Shown piece after piece: positions 12,847-26,309 of a stretch of 64,000 nt of DNA. The notes beneath the pieces are model-generated. The model was not told the origin of the DNA, made no database searches, and was given only the letters and a program-made list of their open reading frames with translations. Within the stretch, counting starts at the first letter, position 1; every line of letters begins with the position of its first letter. The position numbers were made by a program, and so were the translations under genes. Origin of the DNA: Nyssa sinensis (taxonomy: Eukaryota > Streptophyta > Magnoliopsida > Cornales > Nyssaceae); contig CM018036.1 in the NCBI GenBank assembly GCA_008638375.1, positions 15,146,651 through 15,210,650 on the forward strand, written 5' to 3'.

Positions 12847-13286
12847 CAGTTTACCCACCAAGGTCAATGTCGTAGTGTTTGAAAGGGGTGGTGAAATGGT
12901 CACGATAGGGAAGAATGCCTCATTTTTTTTAGCTAGTCGTTTATATGATGAATGATGATGTGAGAGAGGTCGACCTTTTTGTCACTGAAGACGTACCATA
13001 TGAGGAACACGTCGATGTACGAGACAGAGTCTCGTTGGTGGACACGTGAGAGGATGTTGTAGGTTATGATGTAGTAGATGAGACAGGATTTGAAGGTGAG
13101 TTAGGAAGCCTTGAGTTTAAATGCCTTAGTGATGTTAGGGTTACTACACATTTGTTGTATGGCTATAAGAGGATCAAATCCATCACGCACTACCCAAGTG
13201 TTGGTAGTGAACTCTTAGAAGTCCCCTTAAGGGATGTTGAAGATTTTAGAAATGTTTTCGAGTTTGAGAGAGATGGGATGGTCAAG

Positions 13287-16200
13287 TGTAACACCCTCAC
13301 TCGATTATTGAGGATTTAGTCGCTAATTAAATATTAGAGACTTCTAAGAAATAAAATAATGATTAAAGAAGAATTAAACCAAGGAAATAAAGGCTACAAA
13401 GAATAATAAGATTTCGACTAGTAAAATAGTCACATGAAAAAGATAAATAATAAAAGTACAATAGTAAAAATGAAATTAAAGTGCAAAAGCCTAACTAAAG
13501 GCAAATAAAAAGAAAAGAAGAAAAATAGGCCAAAAAGTGCTGGCTCAAGAAATTAAACCCAATACCTAGTCCACCAAGAGACTTATACAAAGCCTAAACC
13601 CACTAGACTATCAACACATATGTGCTATGATAGCCAAATGATAATGATATAAGGTAGAATTGTGTGGGAAAAAGTTTGAAGCAATGAGGTGTTAACACCC
13701 CATTGCACCTCCCATTCAGCCAATCAAAATGCATGCAAATATCCAATGATGCATGCAGTTGACTTGAGGCTATATAGTCAAATCCAATCAAACTTGCATG
13801 AGATTAAGAGTGTTAATCCAGACCCTATAGTGTGTGTGCGGCTAGAGAGAGAGAGAGAGAGAGAGAAGAAGAAGAAGAAGAAGAAGGAATGAGGAGAAAA
13901 GAAAGTTGTGCATGCAAAATCTAGGGAGCTCAGAAGATGTAGGAAGATTAGAGTTGAACCAAAGAGAGGAGAGGCATAATTGAAAGAGGTAAAAACAAAA
14001 TTGAATTTTTCCTCTCTAAGAGAAATTACATTGTCAACTTATTATTTAATGAAAAGAAGTACGTGCATGAACTTTATTGGCATTTTGCCATAGTTGGGAG
14101 TGAGAATAAGACCCAAAAAGAGCTTAAAACACTAAGACCCACAAAATCCGCCATTGTTGGACCTCAAGGAAATGGGTATGAGACAACTGAAAGGAAATTT
14201 GATTCCTTGTATGTGGACTTAAACTAGACTTCATGAGGGTCACAAAACCCTTGTCCGGCAACCAAAAAGCCCTAAAGAGGACCCCCAAACCTCAACTTGT
14301 AGGTTTCAAAATTGAAACCGAGCCTCATGAACCCACACCAAAACCTGATTTTTAGAACGGGAACTGAATCCACATGTTGAGAGGATCACATCAAGCCAAA
14401 CCCCATTAGTTTTAGTGAAGAAACAGACATCTACAAACGATGTGTAGGTTCGACTATCAACCCTCAGATTGAATATTTGAGCAAGATTTCATGCTCTATA
14501 TGAACGCTAAAAGACCCACCTAACTTCTAGAGACACATTGAGATCGAAAATAAATGAAATGGATGTTTAAAATGTCACGGAATAGACCTGCAAAAATTTA
14601 GGGTTTCAAATGAACAGTGTCGTCCCTGTTGGGGAAGATGACACTGTTCAGGTCGGTTTCGGGTTGGGGCATGGGTCGGGTCCTGGCCGAATACAAAAAA
14701 AGAGGGTTTCGATTTTAATGGAACTACGTCGTTTTGGGGTATTGGGTTTTAATTTAAAAAAGAATTTGGTCTGTTTGGCAACGCAAATAGGACCCCTGAT
14801 CTAATAATCGTGGTCGGAATCGGATATCTTATCCCTGTTTTCCTGCCTTGTCCGTTGTTTGGCGATTCAAAATTCAGAAAAAAAAAGCGGGGAGCCGCAG
14901 CTCCCTAGGATCGAACCCTCAACCTCACGCACGTGAGAAATCTATACACCACGCATGTGCCACTGTGCCACCGTGGTACTTATGTAATAAAATGAATAAT
15001 ATATATATATATATATATTATTAAATAAAATAATTAAATTAAATTAATTATAATAAAATGTTCCATTGCCCGAATAAAATAAAAAGATAGTGTATTATGA
15101 ATTTTTTTGACATTCTAAACCCAATGGCGAGTCCGTTATACGAGATGGAATCTCAAAAATTAAGACACGTAAAATGTGATAATTACCATTCTACCCTTAA
15201 TGATGCCCGAAGCCAAATGAAAGCCCAAGAGGGTCTAATTTGACTTTTTTTTGACGTTTTGGACCCAACAGTGAGGTCCACATTATCAAATTAAGTACTA
15301 AAAAATAAGACACATGAAAATCCAAGTTTACTAAAATACCCCTAAGAGTCAAACTTGACTACGAATAGCCCGATTTAAAAAGGAATAAGGCCTATACTAG
15401 GAAATTAAGATTCACTCGATCTAAGCGTAAATTAGGAACACCAAATAGGCGGTGATTTAAGTTAAATGTAGAATTAATAGACTTTTTATGAATTGTTCTT
15501 AGGAGTTACAAAGGAAAGAGAAAAGCCCACCAGTAGCACCAACCCCGGAAACCAAGGTGAGTAATCCTGGACTTTGAATTGAAGTTTTTAACTCCATGAT
15601 TCCTGAAGTGTTTTAAATTCAAATTCCTGTATTTACATGACTCATGTTTTGAATATGCTACTTGTTTCTATTTTCAAATATTGTCATGAACTGCAAATGC
15701 ACTTATTTTAATGCCAACTATTTATAAGTTTTTACTTCAGCATGTCTATTTTAACTACAAATTTTTTTTAAATTCCTCTTAAAAGTGAATATTTTATTCC
15801 AGCCATGTTTTAAATACTCTGAAGATTGTGTTTAAGAACTCTGAAGACCTTATTAAAGCATTTTTTGAAGTTCTGTTTAAATGCTCTTGAAAAGCATCCA
15901 CTTGGAAATTTATGATTTAAATGCTCTTAAAACAAAATCTACTTTGAAAGTTATGTTTAAATTTTCATGAAAAACATCTATTTGACAACTGGATTTTAAA
16001 TACCTCTGTTTGCAAACTGGTAATGCAAGATAAGGAGTGTATAAACACTCATAATTATGAAATGCTTGGTAAAAGGTTTATCCCACAGGCAGGAGATTCA
16101 CTCATGTCCAGGTCATGTATTAACATAAATTATTCTGACCTCGTGCTAAGCTTAGAGTCCAGATCGATATGGATTCTTGTATAAAGTGAAAAGATGACAA

Positions 16201-17024
16201 ATTATGAAATTGTAGAAGGTTTTGTCCCCCATTTCTTTGAATATGATGTATAAATTCATATTTTATAAATGTTTTACTCGAATGCCTTGAATGCTTCTTG
16301 TTTTATGTATTGAAGATTCCTGTATTCTGCATTTGATGACTAAATGCCTAGCCTGAATGCCTTGAATGCTTCATGCTATCTATTTTAAGATTCTTGTGTT
16401 TTGTATTTGAAGTGTACGAGCAATTGGTAGTGATTATTTTATGAATTCTTTTACTTTTAACCTATTACCAGTTGAAAGCCCATGACAGGGTGCCAGAATT
16501 ACTCATGAGCTTTTTATAAAGCTCACATGGATTTGTTACCCATGACTTTTTTAGGAAAGGAGGATGAATGGGAGCCTTGTCTCTTTTAAGGAAGGGTGTT
16601 GGGAGTTCTACACTTTTGATTAGCATTTTTGGGTTATAAGTAAGATAACTGAAGACAGGTTCAACAGATAGGATTTTGGGAATGTCAGGACCAATAGTTG
16701 GTCAATGCCTTTTGTAGTATTCTATTTTGGACAAGTTATGTAATTAAGTCCCTAAGGATGATGATCATGTAATATGTTTAATTTTTAAAAATTTAGCAAG
16801 CTCTGTATATTTGTTAATTATACCGTATGTGAGTAGCAGTTCTGGGTGGACGTGTGGAGAGGAAAAACATTTTCACGCTTTCGCAAAACCCTTTTTTGTA
16901 TACAAAATTCAAGTTCGCACTACCGTTCGGCATCGCCGCTTCTGGTCCACCCAACGGCCCCCGGGCCTGAAGGGTGGCGATCGCGTCTTCATAATCCGTA
17001 TAGGTCGAGTTCTGGGTCGTGACA
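13287..17024 (-). mobile_element. solo-LTR-like insertion, 3738 bp, TSD TCAAG
   Basis: Begins TGTAACACCCTCACTCG and ends GGGTCGTGACA. TCAAG flanks it at 13282-13286 and 17025-17029. It contains a GA/AAG microsatellite (13845-13885), a GGGTCGGGTCC tract near 14670 and an (AT)n run at 15000-15018. No retroviral coding domain is visible. The TGTAACACCC start is typical of long plant Ty3/gypsy LTRs, but no PBS, PPT or partner LTR is present, so solo LTR is the simplest reading; a non-autonomous element is the alternative. Confidence 0.8.
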
Positions 17025-17463
17025 TCAAGAACCTATGAAGGAGATTGAGACCTTTAGGCATCTCAAAATGGGCATAGAAGAGTTGAACAAGTCGGGTGTA
17101 TTGAGTATTGGAGCAAGAGAGAAACTTGGTACAATCAAGGTAATCAAAGTGAGTACCCATGAGAATGGATTCAGAGTCGAAGAAAGGGGTCCTAATGGTC
17201 TTACTGTACTCGATGTGTTGATGCTTGATGTCATCATTGAACTTTTGTACGATGTCGGCGTTTAGGAAAACTTGGGTGTCATGGCGAGATTTTGTTCGGT
17301 GTTTGGCATCGAGATCCTCTCTAGAACATTTTCTTAGAGATTTGGAAGTTGGGTTTTAGGTTTTGGGAGGCATAGAAGAGAAATTGAGAGGTTTGGGGAA
17401 GAACTTAGACAGTTTTGAGAGGCTTAAGAGAGAGAGAGAAAGAGAAAAGTTGAAGAGTATTAA

Positions 17464-17830
17464 GAGCGTGAGTTTGAGTTTTTTAAAAATCACTCAGTAT
17501 TTATAGATTCGACCAAATCACTTGACTGGTTTTCACCATCAGTCGATTGGTTTTGCCCTAGTTTTGGGGCAGTTGATTGGTAAGTCAACTGTTTTAACCA
17601 GTGCCTAAAAACTCTCTTTAAAACTTTTGATCAGTCGACTGTTTTATTCATTCAGCCGACTGGTTCAACTATCAATTGATTGGTAGGTCGACGGTTTTGA
17701 CCAATAGCCAATTTTCACTATTTTTAAGGCTTTAGTGGACCTTATAGTCGATTGTTTGCCATTATTAGTTGATTGGTTTATGAAGACGGTCGACTAATTT
17801 TAGCAAAAGTGATATTTATCACTTAGTTAC
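17464..17830 (-). promoter_or_regulatory. internal promoter of the SIRE-like element's second gene
   Basis: On the minus strand, clustered AGTCGACTGGTTT-type motifs (17500-17800, at least eight degenerate copies) precede a TATA box, CTATAAATACTGAG (about 17510-17497). A CT-rich leader (about 17455-17400) and the ATG at 17373 follow. The RNase H remnant ends upstream at about 17890. The same motif family lies upstream of the TATA box in the element's LTR. Promoter function is inferred. Confidence 0.6.
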
Positions 17831-17889
17831 TCAAATATTTGGGGTTAATCATTCCTAGTTCTCTTCTAATAAAGAAAAATCTCTCATCT

Positions 17890-20800
17890 TAGAGTGGTTT
17901 GGTGAATATATCCACTAATTGATGGTTTGCATTAATGAATTCAAGGATTACATCACTATTTTGCACATGATCTCTAAGAAAATGATGTCTAATTTGTATG
18001 TATTTAGTTCTAGAGTATTGTACTGGGTTTTTTACTTATGTTAATTGCACTAGTGTTGTCACACTTAATTGGTATTAGATTATAGTTAAGCTTAAACTCT
18101 TGAAGTTGTTGCTTCATGTGCAGGGTTTGAGCACATCAACTTCCGGCTGACACATATTCTGCTTCGATAGTGGACAAGGCAACTTAATTTTTCTTTTTGC
18201 TAAACCAGGATATGAGGGAATTTTCCAGAAAATGACAAGTTCAGCTTGTGTTTTTACTATCAATCTCGTAGTCGGCAAAATCATCATCCGAATAGCTTAA
18301 TAGATCAAAAGAGCGGTTTCTAGGATAAAATAACCCTACATTAGTTGTTCCTAAAAGATATCTAAAGATTCTTTTTACGACTTGTAAATGTGATTCCTTA
18401 GGACAAGATTGAAATCTTGCATACAAGCATACACTAAACATAATGTCCGGTCTACTTGTTGTGAGATATAAGAAACTTCTAATCATTCCTCTATATTTTT
18501 TAATATCAACTTCATTTTCTTTATCGTTTTTCTCAAGTTTAGTAGTAGCATTCATGGGAGTACTTAAGGGTTTTGTTTCTTCCATTCCAAATATTTTAAG
18601 TAGTTCTTTAACATACTTTGATTGATTGATAAATGTTCCTTCTTAGATTGTTTTATTTGTAATCTTAAGAAGAAATTTAATGCTTCTATCATGCTCATTT
18701 CAAATTCATCTTGCATGCACTTGGCAAAGTTCTTGCATAGATATTTATTTGTTGAGTCAAATATAATGTCATCCATATATATCTGCACAATGAGCATTTC
18801 TTTCCCTTTTGTTTTAATAAACAAAGTGATATCTACTTTTTCTTTAGTAAAATCATTTTTAGTGAGAAAACTACTAAGTCTTTCATACCAAGTTCTAGGA
18901 GCTTGCTTCAAGTCATAAAGAGCCTTAACTAGTTTGTGTATATGGTTTGACTTTTCCTGGTTTTCAAATTTGGGAGGTTGTTCAAGATAAATTTTCTCGA
19001 AAATGAATCCATTTAAGAATGCACCCTTTACATTCATTTGATAGAGCTTAAACCCTTTATGGCATAAAAAGGCAAATAGCATTCTTATGGCTTCTAATCT
19101 AGCAACCGGAGCAAACATTTCTTCATAATCAATGCCCTTTTCTTGGTTGTATCTTTGGGCTACTAACCTAGCTTTGTTTCTAGTTATATTTCATTCTTCG
19201 TCTTTCTTGTTCTAAAGACCCATTTTGTTCCAATTATGCTTCATTCTCTTGGTCTAGGAACTAAGTTCCAAATGTTGTTTCTTTCGAATTGATTTAATTC
19301 TTCTTGCATAGCCAGTATCCAAGTTTCATTATTTTTAGCTTCTTGAATGTTTTTAGGTTCAATTTGGGATAGAAATGCTTCATACATTTCTCAATAATGC
19401 TCTAGTAGCAACTTTTTGAATTGGTTCACTAATGATTTGATCTTTAGGGTGATCTTTGACAAACTTTCATTCTTTGGAAGGGTCTAATTCAATATCTTGA
19501 GTTATAATTTCATTTTCTATTTTAACTTCTTTTTCTACTTTTCCATCTTCAAGTTATTAAAGATTTTCAATATTGTCTTGGAGTGGTTGATTTATATTTG
19601 ATTCATTTTGTACATCATCATCATCTACATTCTTCTTTGAGATGTGAGGATAAGATTCATTAAACATAACATGTATAGATTCTTCTAACGTTAGAGTTCT
19701 TTTATTAAAGATTCTATATGCTTTGCTTATGTTGGAATATCCTAAGAAGATTCCTTTATCGGATTTAACATCGAACTTTTTCAAATTTTCTTTGTCATTT
19801 AGGATATAACATTTACATCCAAATACATGAAAGTAACTAATGAGTGAATTTTTGCTATTCCAAAGTTCATAAAGGGTTTTATTTAATTTTGGTCTATACT
19901 TACTGTATTTATCACATAATAAGCAATGTTTACTACTTCAACCCAAAAATATTTAGGTATGTAATGTTCATTAAGTGTTGTTTTTACCATTTCTTGAAGC
20001 GATCTATTTTTCCTTTCAACTACTCCATTTTGTTAGTGTGTTCTAGGAGTTGAGAAATTGTAACCAATTCCACATTCATCACAATATTATTCTATGTCTT
20101 TGTTATCAAATTTTTTGACCTCTATCACTTCTAACATTATTAATAGAGTACACTTTTTCATTTTGAATTTTCTACATAATTTTGTGAAGGCTTCATGTGC
20201 CACATCCTTGTGAGAGAGGAATAATACTCAAGTATATCTTGAATAGTCATCCACAATAACAAAGGCATAATGTTTTCCTCCTAAGCTTGTAACTTTAGTT
20301 GGTCCAAATAGATACAAATGCAATAGTTGTAGTGGTCCACTTGTTGAAATGTCCTTATTCTTTATGAAGGAAGATTTCACTTGCTTCTTTAGTTAGCAAG
20401 CACCACATACACTATCTTTTACAAATTTTCTTTTGAGTAGACTTCTAACTAATTCATGTATAAACAAGTTAGTGATTAATTACATGCTTGCATGGCCTAG
20501 TCTTCTATGCCATAACCAGTTATTTTTATTTGTGGCCGCAAAACATTGCATATTTTGTGAAGCGGTGTCATCAAAATTAATGCAATAGATATTGTTATCC
20601 CTATATGCAACAAATAAAATATTTTCATAGCTGCTTGCATATTTAATTAGCATTTATTGGCCTAAAAAATTAAAACATAACCTTTATCACATAGTTGACT
20701 AATACTTAGCAAGTTATGTTTCAAGCCATAAAAAAGAAGCACATTCTCAATAGATAACGAAGAATTTTTACCTATGCTTCCAATTCCAATAATTTTACCT

Positions 20801-20952
20801 CTTGAGTTATTCCCAAAACTCAAATATCCACCATCTTTTGAAGTGAGGGATGTGAACTTGGTTTTGTCTCCGATCATGTGCCTTGAGCATCCACTATCGA
20901 GGAACCATTTGTCCTTACTTGAGGAGGACTTCAGGCACACATACAAAATCAA
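17890..20952 (-). pseudogene. copia pol of the SIRE-like element: protease, integrase, RT, RNase H
   Basis: Protease at 20952-20662 has the active-site stretch FLDSGCSRHMIGD and ends with GLKHNLLSISQLCDKGY. The integrase region (about 20650-19560) is heavily mutated; its end (GIFLGYSNISKAYRIFN) is at 19784-19557. RT lies at 19118-18564: APVARLEAIRML, VKGAFLNG, LVKALYDLKQAPRTWYERL and the catalytic YMDD box. The first catalytic aspartate of DVK.AFLNG is replaced by asparagine (QMNVKGAFLNG). RT/RNase H connection is at 18585-18241 (RGMIRSFLYLTTSRPDIMFSVCLYARF) and RNase H remnants (AEYVSAGS, CDNTSAIN) run to 17890 with stops. Not functional. Confidence 0.85.
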
Positions 20953-21612
20953 TTCAAGTAACGCCTTTTGGTACCCAAACTTTCTTGGGTCCTTGAGGGT
21001 TAGTCTTAGGCAATCGAGTTCCCTTTGGAACCCAAATCACTTTACCTTTGTCCTTCCTGCCTTTTGTAGATTTTCTTAAAAATTGTGCATGAATGATTGC
21101 ATTTGAACTAGAGGTTCTTATAAAGAAGTTTTGATAAAAATTTTATTTGGTATGACTATTGTATCCCAAACCCGCTTTATCAAAAACACATCTTTGTTGT
21201 GAGATGATTTTATCTAAAATTTCACTTCCCTTAGTAAATTTTTTTATGGTGAAATTTAGATCATCTGTCTTTTTCTTGAAAGATGAGTTTTCTTCCTCAA
21301 GATACTTATTTTTTAAAATCAAGGAATCATTTTCTTTCTTTGAAATCTCATTTGATTATTTGAAACTTGAAAATCGTTTGAAAGAAAGGAGATTTTCTTT
21401 TTGAGATCCTTATTTTTAAAAAAGATTTTCTCAAGTTCATTATGCAATTCCTCAAAAGATTTTTATAACTCTTCATAGGAAGGAGATGAGTCAAAATTAG
21501 AGTTTACCTCATCCTCATGATCCGTGAGACAAAAGTTGGCTACTTCTTGGTCATTTGATTCCTCATCCGATTCATCGTAAATGGCTTTCATTGCTTTCTT
21601 CGTGGATATTCT

Positions 21613-24600
21613 TCATTTTTCTTTGAATTGAGGACATTTTGCCTTTATATGTCTCGGTTTATGACACTCATAGCAAGTCGGAGGTCCCTTCTTGCTTGAT
21701 TCCCCTTTTTGTTGCTTTCGATTTTCTTGCTTCCTTCTTAGGTAGCTTTTGAATTTTCTTAGGATGAAGGTGACATCCTCATTACTTCTTTGATCCTCTT
21801 CTTCATTTTCTTTATCTTTACTTATATAACATGGGGATTTAAGAGTAAGGTTTTTCTTTGGTTTATCTTCTTTTTTATGACTTCTTATAGTAAGCTCATA
21901 AGTCAAGAAGGATCTGAGAAACTCATTAAGGCTTAGTTTGTTGAGATCTTTTACTTTTTGAATGGCCGTCACACTGGCTTCCTATGTTCTTGGAAGAGAC
22001 CTAAGGATTTTTCTCACAATTATTTCAACGTTAGTATAGCTCTTGCCAAGGACTTTCAAAGAGTTAACAATGTTAGTAAAACGAGTAAACATTTCGGGTG
22101 TCACGAGCCGAAACCTACCCTATGCGGATCTCGTGTCGCGGGGCCGACTCGAAGGCCGTCCCTACTTTTTCCATTCCTGTATCATAGTACTAATATGCAA
22201 AGTACTAAAACCTCAAAACAATAACAGCGGAAGTCTTATCAGTAATAGTACATCAGCGGAAGTCTTTCAATACACAATGTTAGCGGAAGTCTTTACAATA
22301 CACAATATGGTTCTACATAAACAAAATAAGAACCAAACGTAACCAGCACCCGAGGGTGGTGAATACATGGGAGAACTAAAACATAGACTGATACGTTTCC
22401 TCAAAATGTCCTCCTATGCTCTCAGACTCCTACTAGGGTCTTGCAGCGTCATCACCTGAAATGGGGGTAAATGGGTGGAATGAGCTACGAGAGCTTAGCA
22501 AGTAAAAACAGATCTCCGACACTGGTATCGATAAGATACAAATCCATGAATAAGATTATGATAGCCAATCATAAGGAAGGAGATGCTGTGATAGCCAATG
22601 AGAACAGTTGCCATGAAGGCCAATGAATAATAAGTCACAAAGTTCAATTAGGAGTAATAGATACACTATCAACATGAATCTCTCAACAACAATACAACAA
22701 CAAGGAGTACTGCCACAATAAACCGATCACAATCAATTCAATGAAGAGTGTCTTCTCAGTTTAAGGTAAGTCATAAGGAATAGTGTCATTCAATAACGTA
22801 ATCATATCAATTCTTAAGAGATGCATTTACTCTGTTCTCAAGTAAAATGCCAATGCAAATGTAAATGAAATGCCAATGGAAATGCAATGAAAATGCCAAT
22901 GTTCATGCCAGTCAATTGCCGGTGGAAAGCCTTCGAGGAATTCATTCTTGCCACCTGTCCATTCATGTACTTGACCCTTAGGTCTCCAGTCAATCAGAAA
23001 GCATCAGATGGATGTTGTGACTGAGCACAAATCCCGTATTCATAACATATTATGATTATTCATAATTCCATAGAAGTATAAAATGGAATATCATATATTC
23101 AATAAAGACATAGCAGTAAGCCTTTCAAGGCATGGTTCAACACGATAACAATGATACGACAGTTAATCAATGTCCACAAGATAGAACAATATCACATTTG
23201 TGGATAGTAATAGCATGAGGTACTTTCAAGGATGGATATTGTGACTGAGCACAAATCCGGTATTCATAACATATCATAATCATTCGTGATTCCATAGAAG
23301 TATAAAATGGAATATCGAATATTCAATGGAAGCATAACAGTAAGCCTTTCAAGGCATGGTTCAACGTGATAACAATGATACAACAGTCAATCAATGTCCA
23401 CAAGATAGAACAATATCACAATGTGGATAGTAATAACATGAGGTACTTTCAAGAGTACAAGTTTGGCAGTAAAGAGAATAAACTTGGCTTGGAAACACCA
23501 TATGGAAGAGAAAGGGAATTTACTTACCTCTATCGTGATTCTAGATCAGAAATCCGTGAGTGTACCCTTGCCTTTCGAGTTCCCTATTTATCAGTAATTA
23601 CGTTTCAGAATAAATTCTATTCATCAAATTTTATGCCTTTCTATCATAAGTATCTCAAATACTAATTTAGACTTTACCATTGAGTCCGGAAGGTTCGAGA
23701 TAATAAAAATTTACTATTTACTTAACTCAATTGGAGTCCATTTGACTCACCTTTGAGGCAGGGGCAATTTGGTCATTTTTACAGGTCTTTATTTTTCGGG
23801 ACCTCGTCTCATGACGGGGACCTCACCATTGGACTTAGGAGGTCTGAGATAGTAGGAATACATATATAACTTATCTTAATTGGATACCGGGCATTTCGGG
23901 TCTATTTAATTTAATTAACTAATTTTAATTAAATTAAATTCCATCAAGCATTATATATATATATATATATTTAGTTTCCATTATATAAACGGATGAAATG
24001 GGTGGCACGCTGGCCAGCGTGCCACTTCCCTCCCAAAAGATACCACGTTCGAGTCCCTCCAGGTGCTCTACACCTTTTTAATTTTCTGATTTAAGTTATT
24101 ATATAATATATATATATATATTCGGTCGCATATCCACCACACGCGTGCGTGTGGCTGAGTGGAAAGAATTGGGTTTATGCGCGTGGGGTTTGGGGTTCGA
24201 AACCCCGTAGCAGCAACCCTTCCCTTTTCCTTTATTTTTCTCTATTTTCTTAAACCAAACGGCGTACAAGGGCATTAAACCGGAATAAACCATCTTATCC
24301 GCATATAGGATATCAAATAGGGCCCCTGTACGTGTAACCAAATGACCCAATTCATTTAAATTTAAAATAAAACGACATAGTTTCTATCCCAGTTTTATTT
24401 CCGGTCGGGTCCCGACCCGACCCGATCCGAACCCGGACCCGTTTCAGTTTTGACCGGAGACAACAGTGTTGTCTTCCCCGTTTTTCCGGTGGAGCACCAG
24501 TAGGTTTCCGTCGCCTTCTCCGGCGACGGTGACCGGATTCCGATCTCGGTTTGCCCCAAATTAAATGCCGTTCTCTCACCCTTCTCTCAAGGATTCCAAA

Positions 24601-25122
24601 TCCACTCTCCGTTTCAATTAAAACCTCCTAAATTTTCACGAATAAGGGGTCAACGTCTCTGGCCGTTTTTCCGGCCAACTGGTTTCTTTTCATTTCCGTG
24701 ACTGTTTCTTCTCGGTTTTAAAGCCATTTCGATCCTAAAGTGTTTCTGCACTTTATAGCAACATTTTTACAAACTAAAAGCAAGGTTTTAAACATAAAAT
24801 CAGTGAAACCTCGATTATCCTCCCGAACCTGCAACTCGGATTTTCTCTATGGTTTCTTAGCCATTTAACCTCATTCTTTTTGCAATAAATTCCATATTTC
24901 ATGCTTGTTTAGACCCTACAATTATATATAGGCTTCATGCTCTAAATCGTAAAAACAGAACTAAAATCACTTACCTGGGTTTCGGATTTTTAGCTCACTG
25001 TGACCCCTTCAAGCCCTTCTGTTTCTGAATCAATCTTTCTCTCTTCTTCTCCCCTTCAGTTCTTGACCTTTCCTTTGTTTTCCTTTTCTCCCGAGAGTGA
25101 GAGATCACTTGTATATGATAAG

Positions 25123-25167
<45 letters not shown>

Positions 25168-26252
25168 AGTCAGACCTCACTATGCTCTGTGACCTTCTTA
25201 CACACTCCAACACCTACTTCTGTCACCACCACTCCTTATTGAGTGTTATACACTCAACTTATTACACACACATTTTTTTTGATACATATATATATATATA
25301 TATACATATATAGGTCTTCACCCACTCACACACACTTGCACGGCTGTCCTTGGCAGCCCACTTGCCCATTTCTTTCTTTCCCTTTTTCTTTTCCCTTTTT
25401 ATTTCTTTTACATATACATATATACATAATATATGTATAATATATTATATTATACATGTATACATATACACATAAAATGCATGTCTTATACATGTATATA
25501 TATTCATGTGTAGGGGTACAAATCCGTTTTTAATCATATTTACATATATTCATTTTAATCGAGTTATTCATCTATGTTCACGTATGCATGCATGGGAATA
25601 CGTGCATGCACGCATTACGATGCAATGCCCTGTGGTGCTCGGATGTTACCCAGCCTTGGTCATTCAGTTAAATCATTTTCTATTTCCAGTCATTCGTTTC
25701 CATGAAATACCATGATATACATTTCTTACCGTTCAAGTTACACTATATAACTGACTTACCTCGGTATACGTGACGTATCCCGGGTCGGGATATTACATCG
25801 GGTATAGACTCACTTTCATTTACTTTAAATAGTTCATACTTGTGAACTAGCATGCTAATTTTAGACTTTTTGACTCGATTTGTACCTTCATAGGTAACTT
25901 CAAGTTTATCCCATATCTCTTTTGCAGATTCGTAACTGGAGATTCTATTGAACTCATTTGCATCTAAGGCATAATATTGACTACTCATTGCCTTAGCATT
26001 TAGTTGAATGGGTTTAAGGTCCTTTTCATCCCATTCTTGTTCTTCCTTAGCAACCTTGGTGGTGCTAGTAGAACTTTCGGACTTTATAAGAATATGAGGT
26101 CCATTTGTAATTACCTTTCATATTTCATAGTCTAAGACTTGAAGATAAATTTTCATTTTAGCCTTCCAATAAGTATAGTTTTGGCCATTAAACAAAGGGG
26201 GTTTGTTTGTCGATTACCCTTTGGCAAAGACGGTTCCTACAATATTTGCCAT
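21613..26252 (-). pseudogene. copia gag (UBN2-type) of the SIRE-like element, split by a 3.7-kb insertion
   Basis: Starts at the ATG at 26252 (MANIVGTVFAKG), with stops at codon 13 and in the next ~35 codons. It continues LFNGQNYTYWKAKMKIYLQ, then AMSSQYYALDANEFNRISS and KEIWDKLEVTYEGTNRVK down to 25803. There it is cut by the TCGGG-flanked insertion and resumes at 22093. The end (21972-21613) carries KVKDLNKLSLNEF and a CCHC zinc knuckle, CYECHKPRHIKAKC (C-x2-C-x4-H-x4-C), which packages RNA in active elements. Downstream, a charged coiled-coil-like region with stops (21600-21000) leads to protease. Gag would form the cytoplasmic capsid. Confidence 0.85.
22099..25797 (+). mobile_element. solo-LTR-like insertion, 3699 bp, TSD TCGGG, inside gag
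   Basis: Begins TGTCACGAGCCGAAACC and ends GGGTCGGGATATTACA. TCGGG flanks it at 22094-22098 and 25798-25802. Terminal sequences show it lies opposite to 13287-17024. It contains an internal duplication (GGATATTGTGACTGAGCACAA near 23010 and 23230), a GCCACGCTGGCCAGCGTGCCA block near 24004, a CCCGACCCGACCCGATCC tract near 24410, a (CT)n run at 25130-25165 and TA/CATA microsatellites at 25280-25500. No gag or pol. The first ~300 bp are very close to 35202 onward. Confidence 0.85.
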
Positions 26253-26291
26253 AACTTTTCTCTTAGAGTGTTAACTTTATTTTATAAGAGA

Positions 26292-26306
26292 CGAGACTTT
26301 GATACC
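26292..26306 (-). promoter_or_regulatory. primer-binding site of the SIRE-like element
   Basis: The minus strand reads GGGTATCAAAGTCTCG directly after the LTR end, close to the TGGTATCAGAGC complement of initiator Met tRNA used by plant copia elements. Confidence 0.8.
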
Positions 26307-26309
26307 CTT

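Larger units (their letters stand above)
9705..17373 (-). pseudogene. second gene of the SIRE-like element: plant transposon protein resembling the PF20167 family, in three pieces
   Basis: Piece one (17373-17025) starts ATG CCT CCC AAA ACC, with a stop at codon 6, then stays open through MGTHFDYLDCTK and RLVQLFYAHFEMPKG. Piece two (13286-12852) has ISLKLENISKIFNIP-, HIIIHHINDSLKKNEAFFP- and FKHYDIDLGG-like stretches in shifting frames. Piece three (10098-9705) continues DFYTPTHMAIYSKG, a Pro-rich stretch and a coiled-coil-like tail (MDSSLRTQIRTIESN...). The V.LFYA, IL.IP..G and HHI.... pattern is what I know from the putative plant transposon protein domain that accompanies some copia and gypsy elements; its function is unknown. 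The two gaps are solo-LTR-like insertions with TSDs. The family name is recall, not a search result. Confidence 0.6.

Noticed and set aside
23366..23665. 99-codon plus-strand frame in the 22099-25797 insertion
   Set aside because: The region duplicates a segment near 23010-23230, and the frame is not kept in the related copy at 35202-37728.
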